DNA from: Mycolicibacterium rhodesiae JS60
GTDB taxonomy: Bacteria > Actinomycetota > Actinomycetes > Mycobacteriales > Mycobacteriaceae
Assembly: GCA_000230935.2 (NCBI GenBank)
Contig: AGIQ01000001.1
Location: 1,860,001 to 1,924,000, forward strand
DNA: 64,000 nt
Reading direction: 5' to 3'
The notes beneath the pieces are model-generated. The model saw only the letters and a program-made list of their open reading frames with translations. It did no database searches and had not been told where the DNA came from. The stretch's first letter is position 1; each line of letters begins with the position of its first letter. A program made the position numbers and the translations under genes. Below are positions 13,751 to 24,095 of this stretch, piece by piece.

Positions 13751-15078
13751 TGTGCTGTTCGGGGACATCGCTGACAGTTGGATGTCTCGGGACATCGCTG
13801 ACACCTGAGTAGGGCTGGGACCAGCATGGTTCATGGCCCAGAAGGTGACGGCGATGGATATTCGGATGGCTGCAGCATTGGCTGGCCAGATCGAGAACGT
13901 GGCCCAGTTTTGCCGGGACCACCAGATCAGTCGGGAGACGTTTTACAAGTACCGTCGACGATTCCGTGATAGCGGTATCGAGGGACTGCAGGAGCTCTCC
14001 CGGCGCCCGAAGACCTCGCCGGGGCGGACTCTGGTCGAGGTCGAGGATCTGATCGTGTTGCGGCGCAAGCAGTTGATCGAGGACGGCCGCGATCACGGCG
14101 CCCAGTCGATCGTGTGGTCGTTGCAGCGTGACGGTGTCGCGGTGCCGTCGGTGTCGACGGTGTGGCACATCCTGACCCGCCGCGGAGCGATCACCCCGCA
14201 GCCCCAGAAACGCCCGAAGTCAGCGACCAAGCGGTTCGTCTTTGATCGGCCCAACGAGTGCTGGCAGTCCGACTGGACCGGGTGGGCGCTGGCCGACGGC
14301 ACCCCGGTGGCCATCGCCGGCAGTCTCGATGACCACTCCCGCTACCTGGTGGGGTTGCGTGCGTGTGCCGGTGACGCCGACGCCGCGCTGGTCTGGGAAG
14401 TGATCCTGGCCGGCATCGATGAATGCGGGATCCCGTCAATGTCGTTGTCGGATAACGGACTTGTGTATACCGGACGGTTCCGCGCCTATGAATCGGCGTT
14501 CGAGTCCAACCTGCGGGCCCTGGGCGTGCGCACCATCAACTCGGCGCCGTACCACCCGCAGACCTGCGGCAAAATCGAACGGTCCTGGCAGACGCTGAAA
14601 AGATGGCTCCGCGCTCGCCCAGCACCGGCCACCATCGACGAGCTCAACGGCCTGCTCGAACAGTTCCGCAGCTTCTACAACCACCGGCGGCCCCATCGCG
14701 CCCACCGCGGGGCCACCCCCGCCGAGGTGTTTGGCGCCACCGCCAGGGCCCGACCCGCTGACCGTCCAGTGCCGGCCCCAGTTGTGGTCAGCCGCCACAC
14801 CGTTGGCGCAACCTCGGGATACATCTTCGTTGCGCCCTACAAAGTCAACGTCGGCCTGTGCTGGGCCGGACACGACTGCGACGTCATTCGCGATGGTGAG
14901 CACATCACCATCCTCAGCGGCACCACCCTGGTCCGGTCCTTCACCGCAGACCCCACCCGCAACTACCAACGCAGCGACAAATCCACCCGGACCTACCGCA
15001 CCCGCGAACCCAAACCGGCACCATGAGTGTCAGCGATGTCCCGCGACAAAAGTGTCAGCAATGTCCCGAGACACCACA
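13751..15078 (+). mobile_element. IS481-family insertion sequence, 1328 bp, apparently complete
   Basis: The element begins TGTGCTGT and ends with the complement of TGTGGTGT; 5'-TGT...ACA-3' ends are typical of the IS481 family. Each end carries two copies of a GGGACATCGCTGACA-like sequence (13762-13776 and 13789-13803; complement at 15028-15042 and 15051-15065), probably transposase binding sites. It is flanked by a 15-bp direct repeat, within the 4-15 bp I recall for the family. It holds one intact transposase gene, and the target frame is otherwise intact, so the insertion appears recent. Confidence 0.85.
13833..15026 (+). CDS. IS481-family transposase (DDE type)
   Basis: Transposase of 397 residues. 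The N-terminus is a helix-turn-helix (VAQFCRDHQISRETFYKYRRRF), followed by a second DNA-binding region, then the integrase core with the catalytic triad seen as Asp in CWQSDWTG (near residue 150), Asp in SLSDNGLVYTG (near 207) and Glu in TCGKIERSWQTLKRW (near 249). A C-terminal extension follows the core. The frame is intact and of full family length, so the enzyme could be active. It lies wholly between the terminal repeats of the element. Confidence 0.93.
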   Translation: MAQKVTAMDIRMAAALAGQIENVAQFCRDHQISRETFYKYRRRFRDSGIEGLQELSRRPKTSPGRTLVEVEDLIVLRRKQLIEDGRDHGAQSIVWSLQRDGVAVPSVSTVWHILTRRGAITPQPQKRPKSATKRFVFDRPNECWQSDWTGWALADGTPVAIAGSLDDHSRYLVGLRACAGDADAALVWEVILAGIDECGIPSMSLSDNGLVYTGRFRAYESAFESNLRALGVRTINSAPYHPQTCGKIERSWQTLKRWLRARPAPATIDELNGLLEQFRSFYNHRRPHRAHRGATPAEVFGATARARPADRPVPAPVVVSRHTVGATSGYIFVAPYKVNVGLCWAGHDCDVIRDGEHITILSGTTLVRSFTADPTRNYQRSDKSTRTYRTREPKPAP

Positions 15079-15112
15079 CGCCGCTCAGCGGCGGAAATCG
15101 CGCCGAAATCGC
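15079..15112. repeat. Right half of target palindrome, with right 15-bp target duplication (15079-15093)
   Basis: Exact direct copy of the 15-mer at 13736-13750, followed by 19 bases complementary to those before the left copy. See the entry for the left half; together they define the pre-insertion palindrome. Confidence 0.8.
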
Positions 15113-15968
15113 GAGAAGCGCGGACCGTCACCACCACCAGCAGCAGCACACCGGCGACGAGCGCGTTCGGCTTGGAGCCCAGGAACAAGCCGATGGAAAC
15201 CCCGGCCAGCAGCAGCTGCGGGCGACCCGCCGGCGCCAGCACAAAGACGATGGCAGTCAGCAGCAGCGCGGCCGACGCCACGTCGGTGTAGTTCGACGGC
15301 AGCTGCAGGAACACCGCGGGCAGCGTCAGCCAGGCCACCCCGGCGGCCACCGCGTGAGAGGCGCGGGCTCCGTACTGACGGGCGATCGCCGCGATGGCCA
15401 GCACACCCAGCAGACCGAACATCACATGGGCCAACTCGACCAGCCGGTCGTCGGGCAGCAGCGCTCGCCACGCGAGGTACGCGTCCTCGACGATGTGCGG
15501 ATAGCTCGACAGGTAGGCCACATCGGCGGGAATGTCGGCGAACGTGCCGCGCTGCAACGCGAAGTTCACGTACGGCAGGTGATAGCCCAGTGCGTCCCAC
15601 TGCCATACCGGCACGTAGTAGGCCGCGACCACGGCCAGCGCCACCGCGCCCAGCCCGACCAGCAGCACCGGCAGCGTCTCGACGCTGACGCCGCTGCGCC
15701 ACGGCAGCTGCCACCACGCGCGACGCCGCGCCACCAGCAGGACGGCCAGCGTTGCCCACGCCAGCACCGCGAGCAGCAGCACCCCGGTCAGCCGGCCCAT
15801 GGTGCCCAGCCCGACCACGACCACCACCGTGCCGGCCAGCGTCAGCACCGCCCCGGCCAGCACCCGCTGCACCGCGGGCAGGGGCCGGATCAGCGCACCG
15901 CCGGCGAGCACCAGCAGCCCGCCCAGCGGCAGGCCGACCGGAAGCAGTCCCCACGGCACGCGATTCAC
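15079..15968 (-). pseudogene. 5' part of a membrane glycosyltransferase-like gene split by the IS481 element
   Basis: N-terminal half of a multi-pass membrane protein, about 290 residues before the insertion. It starts at a GTG (15968) after an AGGTGAAAGG ribosome site and shows at least seven hydrophobic segments. A loop with WQWDALGYHLPYVNFALQ resembles the first loop of GT-C/GT39-type glycosyltransferases that use lipid-phosphate sugars. In the present state the frame runs into the element and stops at 15030, giving a 312-residue chimeric end. The gene diverges from gatC, whose start is 23 bp away. No counterpart is recalled between Rv3013 and gatC in M. tuberculosis, so it may be an accessory gene. 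Confidence 0.75.
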
Positions 15969-15977
15969 CCTTTCACC

Positions 15978-15983
15978 TAGGCT
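15978..15983 (+). promoter_or_regulatory. Candidate -10 box, leaderless start of gatC
   Basis: TAGGCT ends 8 nt before the GTG at 15992, consistent with a leaderless gatCA transcript. Confidence 0.5.
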
Positions 15984-15991
15984 TGACGCTC

Positions 15992-16291
15992 GTGTCCCAG
16001 ATCTCCCGCGACGACGTCGCCCGGCTGGCCAAACTGGCCCGGCTGGCGCTGACCGACCACGAACTCGACAACTTCGCCGGCCAGCTCGACGCCATCCTGG
16101 GCCACGTCAGCGACATCCAATCCGTCGACACCGGCGATGTGAAGCCCACCGGCAACCCGTTGAAAGATGTCAACGTCACCCGGCCCGACGTGGTTCAGCC
16201 GTGCCTGACCCAGGAGGAAGCGCTCGCCGAGGCGCCGTCGGCCGTCGAGGGTCGGTTTGCGGTGCCGCAGATCCTGGGGGATGAGCAGTGA
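15992..16291 (+). CDS. gatC: Asp/Glu-tRNA amidotransferase subunit C
   Basis: Small scaffold subunit (99 residues) of the GatCAB complex, which converts Glu-tRNA(Gln) and Asp-tRNA(Asn) to the amidated forms. It shows the family pattern [30 protein letters not shown] and, near the C-terminus, a Pro-rich linker with NVTRPD. The GTG at 15992 is chosen because family homology starts here ([17 protein letters not shown]) and a -10-like box lies just upstream; the frame is open for longer. Its stop overlaps the gatA start (GTGA), so both are translated together, and gatB follows about 5 kb downstream. Confidence 0.95.
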   Translation: MSQISRDDVARLAKLARLALTDHELDNFAGQLDAILGHVSDIQSVDTGDVKPTGNPLKDVNVTRPDVVQPCLTQEEALAEAPSAVEGRFAVPQILGDEQ

Positions 16292-17772
16292 GCGAGTTGA
16301 TTCGTCTCGACGCCGCCACGCTCGGGGAGAGGATCGCCGCCAAGGAGGTCTCCTCGGTTGAGGTGACGCAGGCGTGTCTGGACCAGATCGCCGCGACCGA
16401 CGAGAAGTACCACGCCTTTCTGCACGTCGCCGCGGACGAGGCGCTGGCCAGTGCCGCGCGCACCGACGCCGCCGTCGCCGCCGGGGAGACGCTGCCGTCG
16501 CCGCTGGCCGGTGTTCCGTTGGCACTGAAGGACGTTTTCACCACCACCGACATGCCGACGACGTGCGGGTCGAAGATCCTCGAGGGCTGGGTGTCGCCCT
16601 ACGACGCGACGGTGACCGCCCGGCTGCGGGCCGCCGGGATCCCGATCCTCGGCAAGACCAACATGGACGAGTTCGCCATGGGGAGCTCGACGGAGAACTC
16701 CGCCTATGGCCCGACCCGCAACCCGTGGGACACCGACCGGGTGCCCGGCGGGTCCGGCGGTGGCAGCGCGGCGGCGCTCGCCGCGTTCCAGGCGCCGCTG
16801 GCGATGGGCACCGACACCGGCGGCTCGATCCGCCAGCCGGCGGCGCTGACCGCGACCGTCGGGGTCAAGCCGACCTACGGCACGGTGTCGCGCTATGGAC
16901 TGGTGGCGTGTGCGTCGTCGCTGGATCAGGGCGGGCCGTGCGCGCGCACGGTCCTCGACACCGCACTGCTGCATTCGGTGATCGCCGGGCACGACCCGCG
17001 CGACTCGACCTCAGTCGAGGCGCAGATTCCCGACGTGGTGGCCGCGGCGAAGGCCGGGGCTGCCGGCGATCTCTCCGGGGTTCGCGTCGGTGTGGTCAAG
17101 CAGCTGCGCAGCGGCGAGGGCTACCAGCCCGGCGTGCTGGCCTCGTTCAACGCCGCCGTCGAGCAGCTGTCGGCGCTGGGTGCCGAGGTCAGCGAGGTCG
17201 ACTGCCCGCACCTGGACTACTCGCTGTCCTCCTACTACCTGATCCTGCCGTCGGAGGTGTCGAGCAACCTGGCCCGGTTCGACGCCATGCGCTACGGACT
17301 GCGCGTCGGCGACGACGGCACCCACAGCGCCGAAGAGGTGATGGCGCTGACGCGCGCCGCGGGCTTTGGTCCAGAAGTCAAGCGCCGCATCATCATTGGC
17401 ACCTACGCGTTGTCGGCGGGCTACTACGACGCCTACTACAACCAGGCCCAGAAGGTCCGCACCCTGATCGCGGGCGACCTGGACGCGGCGTATGAAAAGG
17501 TCGACGTGCTGGTGTCCCCGGCGACCCCGACCACCGCGTTCCGCATCGGTGAGAAGGTCGACGACCCGCTGGCGATGTACCTGTTCGACCTGTGCACGCT
17601 GCCGCTGAACCTGGCCGGGCACTGCGGAATGTCGGTGCCATCGGGCCTGTCGCCCGACGACAATCTGCCGGTCGGACTGCAGATCATGGCGCCCGCGCTG
17701 GCCGATGATCGGCTCTACCGGGTGGGTGCGGCCTATGAGGTTGCCCGCGGTTCGCTGCCAACTGCGATCTGA
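16288..17772 (+). CDS. gatA: Asp/Glu-tRNA amidotransferase subunit A
   Basis: Amidase subunit (494 residues) of GatCAB; it hydrolyses glutamine and channels ammonia to GatB. The Ser-cisSer-Lys amidase triad is visible: Lys in LALKDVF (near residue 80), the Gly/Ser-rich signature [13 protein letters not shown] (near 155), and the catalytic Ser in [12 protein letters not shown] (near 180). The ending with [14 protein letters not shown] is typical. GTG start overlapping the gatC stop by 4 bp; pfkA follows 18 bp downstream. Confidence 0.96.
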   Translation: MSELIRLDAATLGERIAAKEVSSVEVTQACLDQIAATDEKYHAFLHVAADEALASAARTDAAVAAGETLPSPLAGVPLALKDVFTTTDMPTTCGSKILEGWVSPYDATVTARLRAAGIPILGKTNMDEFAMGSSTENSAYGPTRNPWDTDRVPGGSGGGSAAALAAFQAPLAMGTDTGGSIRQPAALTATVGVKPTYGTVSRYGLVACASSLDQGGPCARTVLDTALLHSVIAGHDPRDSTSVEAQIPDVVAAAKAGAAGDLSGVRVGVVKQLRSGEGYQPGVLASFNAAVEQLSALGAEVSEVDCPHLDYSLSSYYLILPSEVSSNLARFDAMRYGLRVGDDGTHSAEEVMALTRAAGFGPEVKRRIIIGTYALSAGYYDAYYNQAQKVRTLIAGDLDAAYEKVDVLVSPATPTTAFRIGEKVDDPLAMYLFDLCTLPLNLAGHCGMSVPSGLSPDDNLPVGLQIMAPALADDRLYRVGAAYEVARGSLPTAI

Positions 17773-17790
17773 CGGGGCAGGATAGGGCCC

Positions 17791-18822
17791 ATGCGAATCG
17801 GAGTGCTCACCGGCGGCGGTGATTGTCCCGGCCTCAACGCCGTGATCCGTGCTGTTGTCCGGACCTGCGACGCCCGCTACGGCTCCTCGGTGGTGGGCTT
17901 CCTCGACGGTTGGCGCGGCCTGCTGGAGGACCGCCGGATCCAGCTGCACAACGACGACCGCAACAACCGGCTGCTGGCCAAGGGCGGCACGATGCTCGGC
18001 ACTGCCCGCACCAACCCGGACAAGCTTCGCGCCGGCCTCGACGACATCAAGCAGACGTTGGAGGACAACGGGATCGACGTGCTGATCCCGATCGGCGGCG
18101 AGGGCACGCTGACCGCGGCGCACTGGCTCTCCGAAGAGGGGGTGCCAGTCGTCGGGGTACCGAAAACCATCGACAACGACATCAATTGCACCGACGTGAC
18201 CTTCGGCCACGACACTGCGCTGCAGATCGCCACCGACGCGATTGACCGGCTGCACAGCACCGCGGAGTCGCATCAGCGGGTGATGGTCGTCGAGGTGATG
18301 GGCCGCCACGCCGGCTGGATCGCACTCAACGCCGGGCTGTCCTCCGGTGCGCACATGACGCTGATCCCCGAGCAGCCCTTCGACGTCGAAGAGGTGTGCC
18401 GGCTGGTCAAGAAGCGTTTCCAGCGCGGTGAGTCGAGCTTCATCATCGTGGTCGCCGAGGGCGCCAAGCCCGCCGAGGGCTCGATGCAGCTGCGCCAGGG
18501 CGGCACCGACGAGTTCGGTCACGAACGGTTCACCGGGGTCGCCCAGCAGTTGGCTCTCGAGGTGGAGAAGCGGATCAAAAAGGAGGTCCGGGTGACCGTG
18601 CTCGGCCACGTGCAGCGCGGGGGCACCCCGACGGCCTACGACCGAGTGCTGGCCACCCGATTCGGGGTCAACGCCGCCGACGCCGCCCACGCCGGCGAGT
18701 ACGGGATGATGGTGTCGCTGCAGGGCAACGAGATCGGTCGAGTTCCGTTGGCCGACGCGGTACGAGAGCTCAAGCTGGTGCCGCAGAGCCGCTACGACGA
18801 CGCGGCCGCGTTCTTCGGCTGA
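17791..18822 (+). CDS. pfkA: 6-phosphofructokinase
   Basis: Glycolytic enzyme that phosphorylates fructose 6-phosphate; 343 residues, normal for the actinobacterial form. The nucleotide site GGGDCPGLN is at residues 8-16, the GGEGT motif near residue 100, and the active-site segment PKTIDNDI near 125. GGEGT in place of GGDGS is usual for actinobacterial enzymes. The place between gatA and gatB is conserved in mycobacteria. ATG start at 17791, with GGGGCAGGA about 11-19 nt upstream. It converges on dhaM. Confidence 0.93.
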   Translation: MRIGVLTGGGDCPGLNAVIRAVVRTCDARYGSSVVGFLDGWRGLLEDRRIQLHNDDRNNRLLAKGGTMLGTARTNPDKLRAGLDDIKQTLEDNGIDVLIPIGGEGTLTAAHWLSEEGVPVVGVPKTIDNDINCTDVTFGHDTALQIATDAIDRLHSTAESHQRVMVVEVMGRHAGWIALNAGLSSGAHMTLIPEQPFDVEEVCRLVKKRFQRGESSFIIVVAEGAKPAEGSMQLRQGGTDEFGHERFTGVAQQLALEVEKRIKKEVRVTVLGHVQRGGTPTAYDRVLATRFGVNAADAAHAGEYGMMVSLQGNEIGRVPLADAVRELKLVPQSRYDDAAAFFG

Positions 18823-18907
18823 GGCTTCTCTCCCGCGCCCAAACCGGCAAGCGGCCGCGAAAGTGCGAGTGCAGACCAACATTTCGTCGATCTCGGCGCG
18901 GGGGGTC

Positions 18908-19620
18908 TCAGTCGTCCAGTCCCGCGGCGATGAAGTCGACGGCAGCGGTCACCGCCTGCGCGGCCGCCGGGCCACTGCCGCTGACCCGCAACTGATCGCC
19001 CACCCGGCTGCCGAGGCTGATCAGCATGATCACGCTGTCGGCGGCCACCGGTCCGATCTCACGGGTCAGGTTGGTAATGGTCACTGCGGCGTCGAACCCG
19101 CTCAGTTTTGCGACCAGCCTGGCCGCCGGGCGGGCATGAAAACCATTGGCGTTCACCACTTCCACCTCGCGCGACACGTCCGGGGGGTTCGGGACCGGTC
19201 CGGCGGTCAGGGCCGGCGCGTCGCCCAGATGTTCCTGTTTGGCGGCCAGCCCGCGCAGCGCCTCGGCGACCACCTCCGGCATCGGGGCACCGGCCGCGGC
19301 GGTGACAACCGCCGCCACCAAACCCTCGACCAGTGGCGCCGAGCACAGCGTGACCCGCCCGGCGATATCGCTGTCCAGCAGTTCGGTGGCCAGCTCCGCC
19401 GACATCACCGCGCTACCCAGATCCATCAGCACCAGCACGCCATCGGGGCTGTCGGCGCTCTCGATCGCGGCGGCCACCGCGGTGGCGTCCGTTCCGAACG
19501 TCGTCTCGTCCAACCCGGCCGCCACGGCCATCACCGGGCCTGCACCCTGCGTCATCTCGGCGGCCAGACCGACCGCCGCCTGCGCCAGCGCGCGGCTGTG
19601 CGACACCACGACTACACCGA

Positions 19621-19624
<4 letters not shown>
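18908..19624 (-). CDS. dhaM: DhaM-like phosphotransfer protein: EIIA(Man)-type domain fused to HPr
   Basis: Phosphoryl donor for the dihydroxyacetone kinase encoded by the next two genes, passing phosphate from the PTS to DhaL. The 238-residue protein has an EIIA-mannose-like domain with the phosphorylatable His in VVSHSRALAQ (near residue 9) and MDLGSAVMSAE, and from about residue 150 an HPr domain with its active His in NGFHARPAARLV. It lacks the EI-like domain of the longer E. coli DhaM, so Enzyme I must come from elsewhere in the genome. The GTG at 19624 overlaps the dhaL stop by 4 bp and fixes the start. Confidence 0.88.
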
Positions 19625-20122
<498 letters not shown>

Positions 20123-20130
<8 letters not shown>

Positions 20131-21136
20131 CCCACCGCAGACCAGGAGTGTTCACCGGGGCGTCCCACAGCCGGACCAGTTCGTCATCGACCTTGAGCAG
20201 CGTCACCGAGCAGCCCGCCATCTCCAGTGCGGTGATGTAGTTGCCGACCAGCGACCGCGCGATCGTGATCCCCGCGGTGCCGAGCAGCCGCGCGACCTCG
20301 TTGTACATCAGATACAGCTCGAGCAGCGGGGTGCCGCCCATGCCGTTGACGAACGCGAGCACCGAATCGCCGCTGCGGAACGGCAGGTCCGCCAGGATCT
20401 GGTCGACCAGGAGTGCGGCGATGTCCTTGGCCGGCGCCAGCGGCAATCGGGTGCGGCCCGGTTCGCCGTGAATGCCGATGCCCAGCTCCATTTCCTGCTC
20501 GCCGAGCTCGAACGTCGGCTTGCCCGCCGCAGGAACGGTGCACGATGTGAGCGCCATACCCATGCTGCGGCCTTGCGCATTGACCATCCGCGCGATATCG
20601 GCCACCGCAGCCAGCGGCCGGCCCTCCTCGGCGGCGGCGCCCGCGATCTTCTCCAGCAGAACCGTCACCCCGACCCCGCGCCTGCCCGCCGTGAAGAGGC
20701 TGTCCTGCACGGCCACGTCGTCGTCGGTGACGACCGCCACCACCTCGATTCCCGTTTCGGCAGAGACCATTTCGGCGGCCATCTCGAAATTCATCACGTC
20801 GCCGGTGTAGTTCTTCACGATGTGCAGCACGCCGGCGCCACCGTCGACACCCGCTGTGGCGGCAATGATCTGCTCGGGAACCGGCGAGGTGAACACCTCG
20901 CCGGCGCACGCGGCGTCGAGCATGCCGAGCCCGACGAAGCCGCCGTGCATGGGCTCGTGGCCCGAACCGCCGCCGGAGACCAGACCGACCTTGCCCGCCA
21001 CCGGCGCGTCCTTGCGGAACACCACCCGACTGCCGTGGTCCACCCGCAGCCGGTCACCATGGGCGGCCGCGAGGCCGAGAAGTGCTTCCCCGACGACATC
21101 GGCAGGGTCATTGATCAGCTTCTTCACGCAGCCCAT
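20123..21136 (-). CDS. dhaK: Dihydroxyacetone kinase subunit K
   Basis: Substrate-binding subunit (337 residues) of dihydroxyacetone kinase, which holds dihydroxyacetone as a hemiaminal with a histidine. The sequence follows E. coli DhaK closely: VKKLINDP at the start, [31 protein letters not shown], the covalent-substrate His in GIGIHGEPG (near residue 220), and [18 protein letters not shown] at the end. The start could be the ATG at 21136 or the GTG at 21127, which gives the usual first residues. It heads the dhaKLM operon and is divergent from gatB. Confidence 0.93.
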
Positions 21137-21161
21137 CTGAGCACGCGGGCACGCGGCTTGT

Positions 21162-21223
21162 CGCGAACAGACGCAAAGGGGCAAAAATCCCCGGCGTGTC
21201 GGGCACTTTTGTGTCTGCTCGCG
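21162..21223. repeat. Intergenic imperfect inverted repeat between dhaK and gatB
   Basis: CGCGAACAGACGCAAAGG (21162-21179) is complementary, with 3 mismatches in 18, to CTTTTGTGTCTGCTCGCG (21206-21223). I remember related GCGAGCAGACGCAAA motifs as common in mycobacterial intergenic DNA, but this is not checked. It lies in the divergent dhaK/gatB promoter region, 31 bp before the gatB start, so it is unlikely to be a simple terminator here. Confidence 0.5.
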
Positions 21224-21240
21224 GGGAAAAAGTGACCCAC

Positions 21241-21246
21241 TAGGAT
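21241..21246 (+). promoter_or_regulatory. Candidate -10 box, leaderless start of gatB
   Basis: TAGGAT ends 7 nt before the ATG at 21254. Confidence 0.5.
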
Positions 21247-21253
21247 CGATGAC

Positions 21254-22765
21254 ATGACCGCTGCAGCGCAGGCCGACCTGCTCGAATACGACGACGTCGT
21301 CGCCCGCTTCGACCCGGTGCTCGGCCTGGAGGTGCACGTCGAGCTCTCGACGGCCACCAAGATGTTCTGCCCCTGCTCGACGACCTTCGGCGCCGAGCCC
21401 AACACCCAGGTCTGCCCGGTGTGCCTGGGCCTGCCGGGTGCGCTGCCGGTGCTCAATGAAGCCGCGGTCGAGTCCGCCATCCGCATCGGGCTGGCGCTGA
21501 ACTGCGACATCGCGCCGTGGTCTCGCTTCGCGCGGAAGAACTACTTCTATCCCGACCAGCCCAAGAACTACCAGATCTCGCAGTACGACGAGCCGATCGC
21601 GTTCGACGGCTATCTCGACGTGCCTCTGGACGACGGCAGCACCTTCCGCATCGCCATCGAGCGGGCCCACATGGAAGAGGACACCGGCAAGCTCACCCAC
21701 GTCGGCGGCGACACCGGCCGTATCCACGGTGCGACCACGTCGCTGCTGGACGTCAACCGGGCCGGTGTTCCGCTCATCGAGATCGTCACCAAGCCGATCG
21801 AGGGCGCCGGCGAGCGGGCACCCGAGGTCGCCCGCGCCTATGTGACGGCGCTGCGCGATCTGCTGCGCGCACTCGGTGTCTCCGATGTGCGGATGGATCA
21901 GGGCTCGTTGCGCTGCGACGCCAACGTGTCGCTGCGCCCGATCGGCCAAGAGAAGTTTGGCACCCGCACCGAGACCAAGAACGTCAACTCGCTCAAGAGC
22001 GTCGAGGTGGCGGTCCGCTACGAAATGCGCCGCCAGGCAGCCATTCTCGAGGCGGGCGGCAAGATTCACCAGGAGACTCGGCATTTCAACGAGGACGGCT
22101 ACACCTCGCCCGGTCGCGACAAGGAGACCGCCGAGGACTACCGGTACTTCCCCGAGCCCGATCTGGAGCCGGTGGCGCCGAGCGCGGAACTGGTGGAGCG
22201 GCTGCGCACCACGATTCCCGAGCTTCCGTGGTTGTCACGCAAGCGAATTCAGGAAGAGTGGGGGATCTCCGACGAGGTCATGCGTGACCTGGTCAACGCC
22301 GGTGCCATCGACTTGGTGGCCGCCACCGTCGAAGCAGGCGCCGCCAGTGAGGCCGCCCGGGCCTGGTGGGGAAACTTCTTGGTGCAGAAGGCCAATGAGG
22401 CTGGCGTCGAACTCGACGCCCTCGCCATCACGCCGGCCCAGGTGGCGAAGGTGATTGTCCTGGTCGACGAGGGCAAGCTGTCCAACAAGCTGGCCCGCCA
22501 GGTCATCGAGGGCGTGCTGGCCGGTGAAGGCGAGCCCGAGCAGGTGATGACCGACCGCGGTCTGGCCCTGGTCCGCGACGACTCACTGATCCAGACCGCC
22601 GTCAATGAAGCGCTCGAGGCTCATCCCGACATCGCCGAGAAGATCCGCGGCGGCAAGGTGCAAGCCGCCGGTGCGATCGTCGGTGCGGTCATGAAAGCCA
22701 CCAAGGGTCAGGCCGACGCGGCTCGGGTGCGCGAGCTCGTCATGGCCGCCTGCGGGCAGAGCTAG
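21254..22765 (+). CDS. gatB: Asp/Glu-tRNA amidotransferase subunit B
   Basis: tRNA-binding kinase-like subunit (503 residues) of GatCAB that activates the misacylated amino acid with ATP. It shows [10 protein letters not shown], the zinc-site CPVCLGLPG, the long conserved block [19 protein letters not shown] (near residue 95), and the C-terminal tail domain with [13 protein letters not shown] that contacts tRNA. ATG start 7 nt after a -10-like box. The last 4 bp overlap the convergent HAD-like gene. Confidence 0.96.
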   Translation: MTAAAQADLLEYDDVVARFDPVLGLEVHVELSTATKMFCPCSTTFGAEPNTQVCPVCLGLPGALPVLNEAAVESAIRIGLALNCDIAPWSRFARKNYFYPDQPKNYQISQYDEPIAFDGYLDVPLDDGSTFRIAIERAHMEEDTGKLTHVGGDTGRIHGATTSLLDVNRAGVPLIEIVTKPIEGAGERAPEVARAYVTALRDLLRALGVSDVRMDQGSLRCDANVSLRPIGQEKFGTRTETKNVNSLKSVEVAVRYEMRRQAAILEAGGKIHQETRHFNEDGYTSPGRDKETAEDYRYFPEPDLEPVAPSAELVERLRTTIPELPWLSRKRIQEEWGISDEVMRDLVNAGAIDLVAATVEAGAASEAARAWWGNFLVQKANEAGVELDALAITPAQVAKVIVLVDEGKLSNKLARQVIEGVLAGEGEPEQVMTDRGLALVRDDSLIQTAVNEALEAHPDIAEKIRGGKVQAAGAIVGAVMKATKGQADAARVRELVMAACGQS

Positions 22766-23325
22766 GCGCTCATCCTCGAGCGACCGATCCACCACTGTTC
22801 GTGCAGGCGCCGACAGCGCCCGGCCGACAGCGGCTCGGCGCAGTCGTAGCGGTCCAGGACGGCCGCTGCGCCGAGGAAGTCCAGGTTGCGGCTGCCCAGG
22901 GCGGTGACGACGATCGTTGCCAGCCCCGCCGACCGTGCCATCTGAAACCCGGCCTTGGAATGCTCGACCGCCATCACGGCCGCCGGCCCCACACCCAGCT
23001 CATACAGCGCCCGCTGGTACACCTCAGGGTCGGGTTTGGGTCGCACGACGTCGTCGCCGGTGATCAGCACCTCGACCACGCCGTCCCCGATCAGTTCCCG
23101 CACCATCGGCTCGATCCGCTTGCGGGACCCGGCCGCGGTGATGCCGACCCGGATATCGCCGCAATGCAGGCTCCAGATCAGCTCCCGGAACATGTGGGCG
23201 TCGCGTTCGGTTGCCGCCATCGGGGCGTCGAAGTCGAAAATAACGGCCTCGAGTTGGGGCACGTCAGCGTGGGCGCAGCGGGCTCGATCCCACCAGAAGG
23301 ATCGGCTCCGGCTGATCATGTCCAT
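22762..23325 (-). CDS. HAD-superfamily hydrolase-like protein, probably lacking its cap domain
   Basis: Protein of 187 residues with the HAD fold in shortened form. The first motif reads IFDFDAP instead of the usual DxDGT. Motif II is at [11 protein letters not shown], and the motif III/IV region at [18 protein letters not shown]. Between motifs I and II there are only about 25 residues ([15 protein letters not shown]), where family members of the phosphatase/phosphoglucomutase type have a helical cap of roughly 70. The nucleophile Asp and the second Asp are present, so catalysis is not excluded, but an internal deletion seems likely. The start is uncertain (GTG 23340, ATG 23325 or GTG 23262). 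It converges on gatB with a 4-bp overlap. Confidence 0.6.
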   Translation of the reverse strand: MDMISRSRSFWWDRARCAHADVPQLEAVIFDFDAPMAATERDAHMFRELIWSLHCGDIRVGITAAGSRKRIEPMVRELIGDGVVEVLITGDDVVRPKPDPEVYQRALYELGVGPAAVMAVEHSKAGFQMARSAGLATIVVTALGSRNLDFLGAAAVLDRYDCAEPLSAGRCRRLHEQWWIGRSRMSA

Positions 23326-23431
23326 GGTCAAGGTGGCCACCGTCGAAGTATGGCGTCGGTCACACTCGCGGGGATCCCCCGATCAGGGGAGTGGGGGGTG
23401 GATCCCTCACCCGGGTGGTCGGCGGCGGCAC

Positions 23432-23437
23432 TACGGT
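23432..23437 (+). promoter_or_regulatory. Candidate -10 box, leaderless start of the response regulator gene
   Basis: TACGGT ends 7 nt before the ATG at 23445. It would drive the two-gene regulator-kinase operon as a leaderless transcript. Confidence 0.5.
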
Positions 23438-23444
23438 AAAGCCC

Positions 23445-24095
23445 ATGACGGTGCGAGTGGTGCTGGTCGACGACCACGAAATGGTCATCGAAGGCCTCAA
23501 GGCGATGCTCGCCCCGTTCGCCGGCCGGGTCGAGGTGGTCGGCGAGGCGGTCGGGGCGGAGAAGGCCATGCCGGTGATCGCCGAACTGCAGCCCGACATC
23601 GTGCTGTGCGACGTCCGAATGCAGGGTGCCAGCGGCCTCGACCTGTGCCGGGAGATCCGGGAGCGCGACCCCGGCGCCAAGGTCATCCTGTTGTCGGTCT
23701 ACGACGACGAGCAATACCTGTTCCAGGCCATGCGGGTCGGTGCGTCCGGCTACCTGCTCAAGGGCATCAGCAGCGACGAACTGGTCCGCCAGCTGGAGGG
23801 CGTTCATGCCGGTTCGACGGCCATCGACGCCGGCCTGGCGGCCCGCGCGGCCGAGACCGCCGCGCGCCTGCAGAGTGACCAGTTCTGGCCCGGTGCCCGG
23901 CACGGCCTCACTCAGCGCGAGAGCGAGATCCTGTCGCTGGTGGTGACGGGATTGTCCAATCGGGGTATCGCCGCCAAGCTGGTGATCGGTGAGGAGACCG
24001 TCAAGACTCACCTGAGTTCGATCTACCGCAAGCTGGGTGTCAACGATCGCACGAGTGCGGCCGCAACCGCGTTGCGGGAAGGCATCTTTCGATGA
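23445..24095 (+). CDS. NarL/LuxR-type response regulator
   Basis: DNA-binding response regulator of 216 residues. The receiver domain has the acidic pair DD at residues 9-10, the phosphoacceptor Asp56 in IVLCDVRMQ, and the Lys of LLKGISSDEL. The C-terminal LuxR helix-turn-helix is GLTQRESEILSLVVTGLSNRGIAAKL with ETVKTHLSSIYRKLGV. Its stop overlaps the start of the histidine kinase gene by 4 bp (ATGA), so the two form a pair. It lies next to the hydrogenase operon and is a candidate for its regulator; this is inference from position. The frame extends upstream, but the ATG at 23445 matches the start of the receiver fold. Confidence 0.92.
   Translation: MTVRVVLVDDHEMVIEGLKAMLAPFAGRVEVVGEAVGAEKAMPVIAELQPDIVLCDVRMQGASGLDLCREIRERDPGAKVILLSVYDDEQYLFQAMRVGASGYLLKGISSDELVRQLEGVHAGSTAIDAGLAARAAETAARLQSDQFWPGARHGLTQRESEILSLVVTGLSNRGIAAKLVIGEETVKTHLSSIYRKLGVNDRTSAAATALREGIFR

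Noticed and set aside
13833..15026. IS3-family assignment of the transposase
   Set aside because: Single frame without programmed frameshift, TGT ends and a DDE core with a C-terminal extension fit IS481 better.
18823..18907. Possible terminator hairpin between pfkA and dhaM
   Set aside because: No convincing inverted repeat or T run in the 85-bp convergent gap.
21137..22084. Long minus-strand extension of dhaK across gatB
   Set aside because: Shadow of gatB in the complementary frame; DhaK homology starts at 21136/21127.
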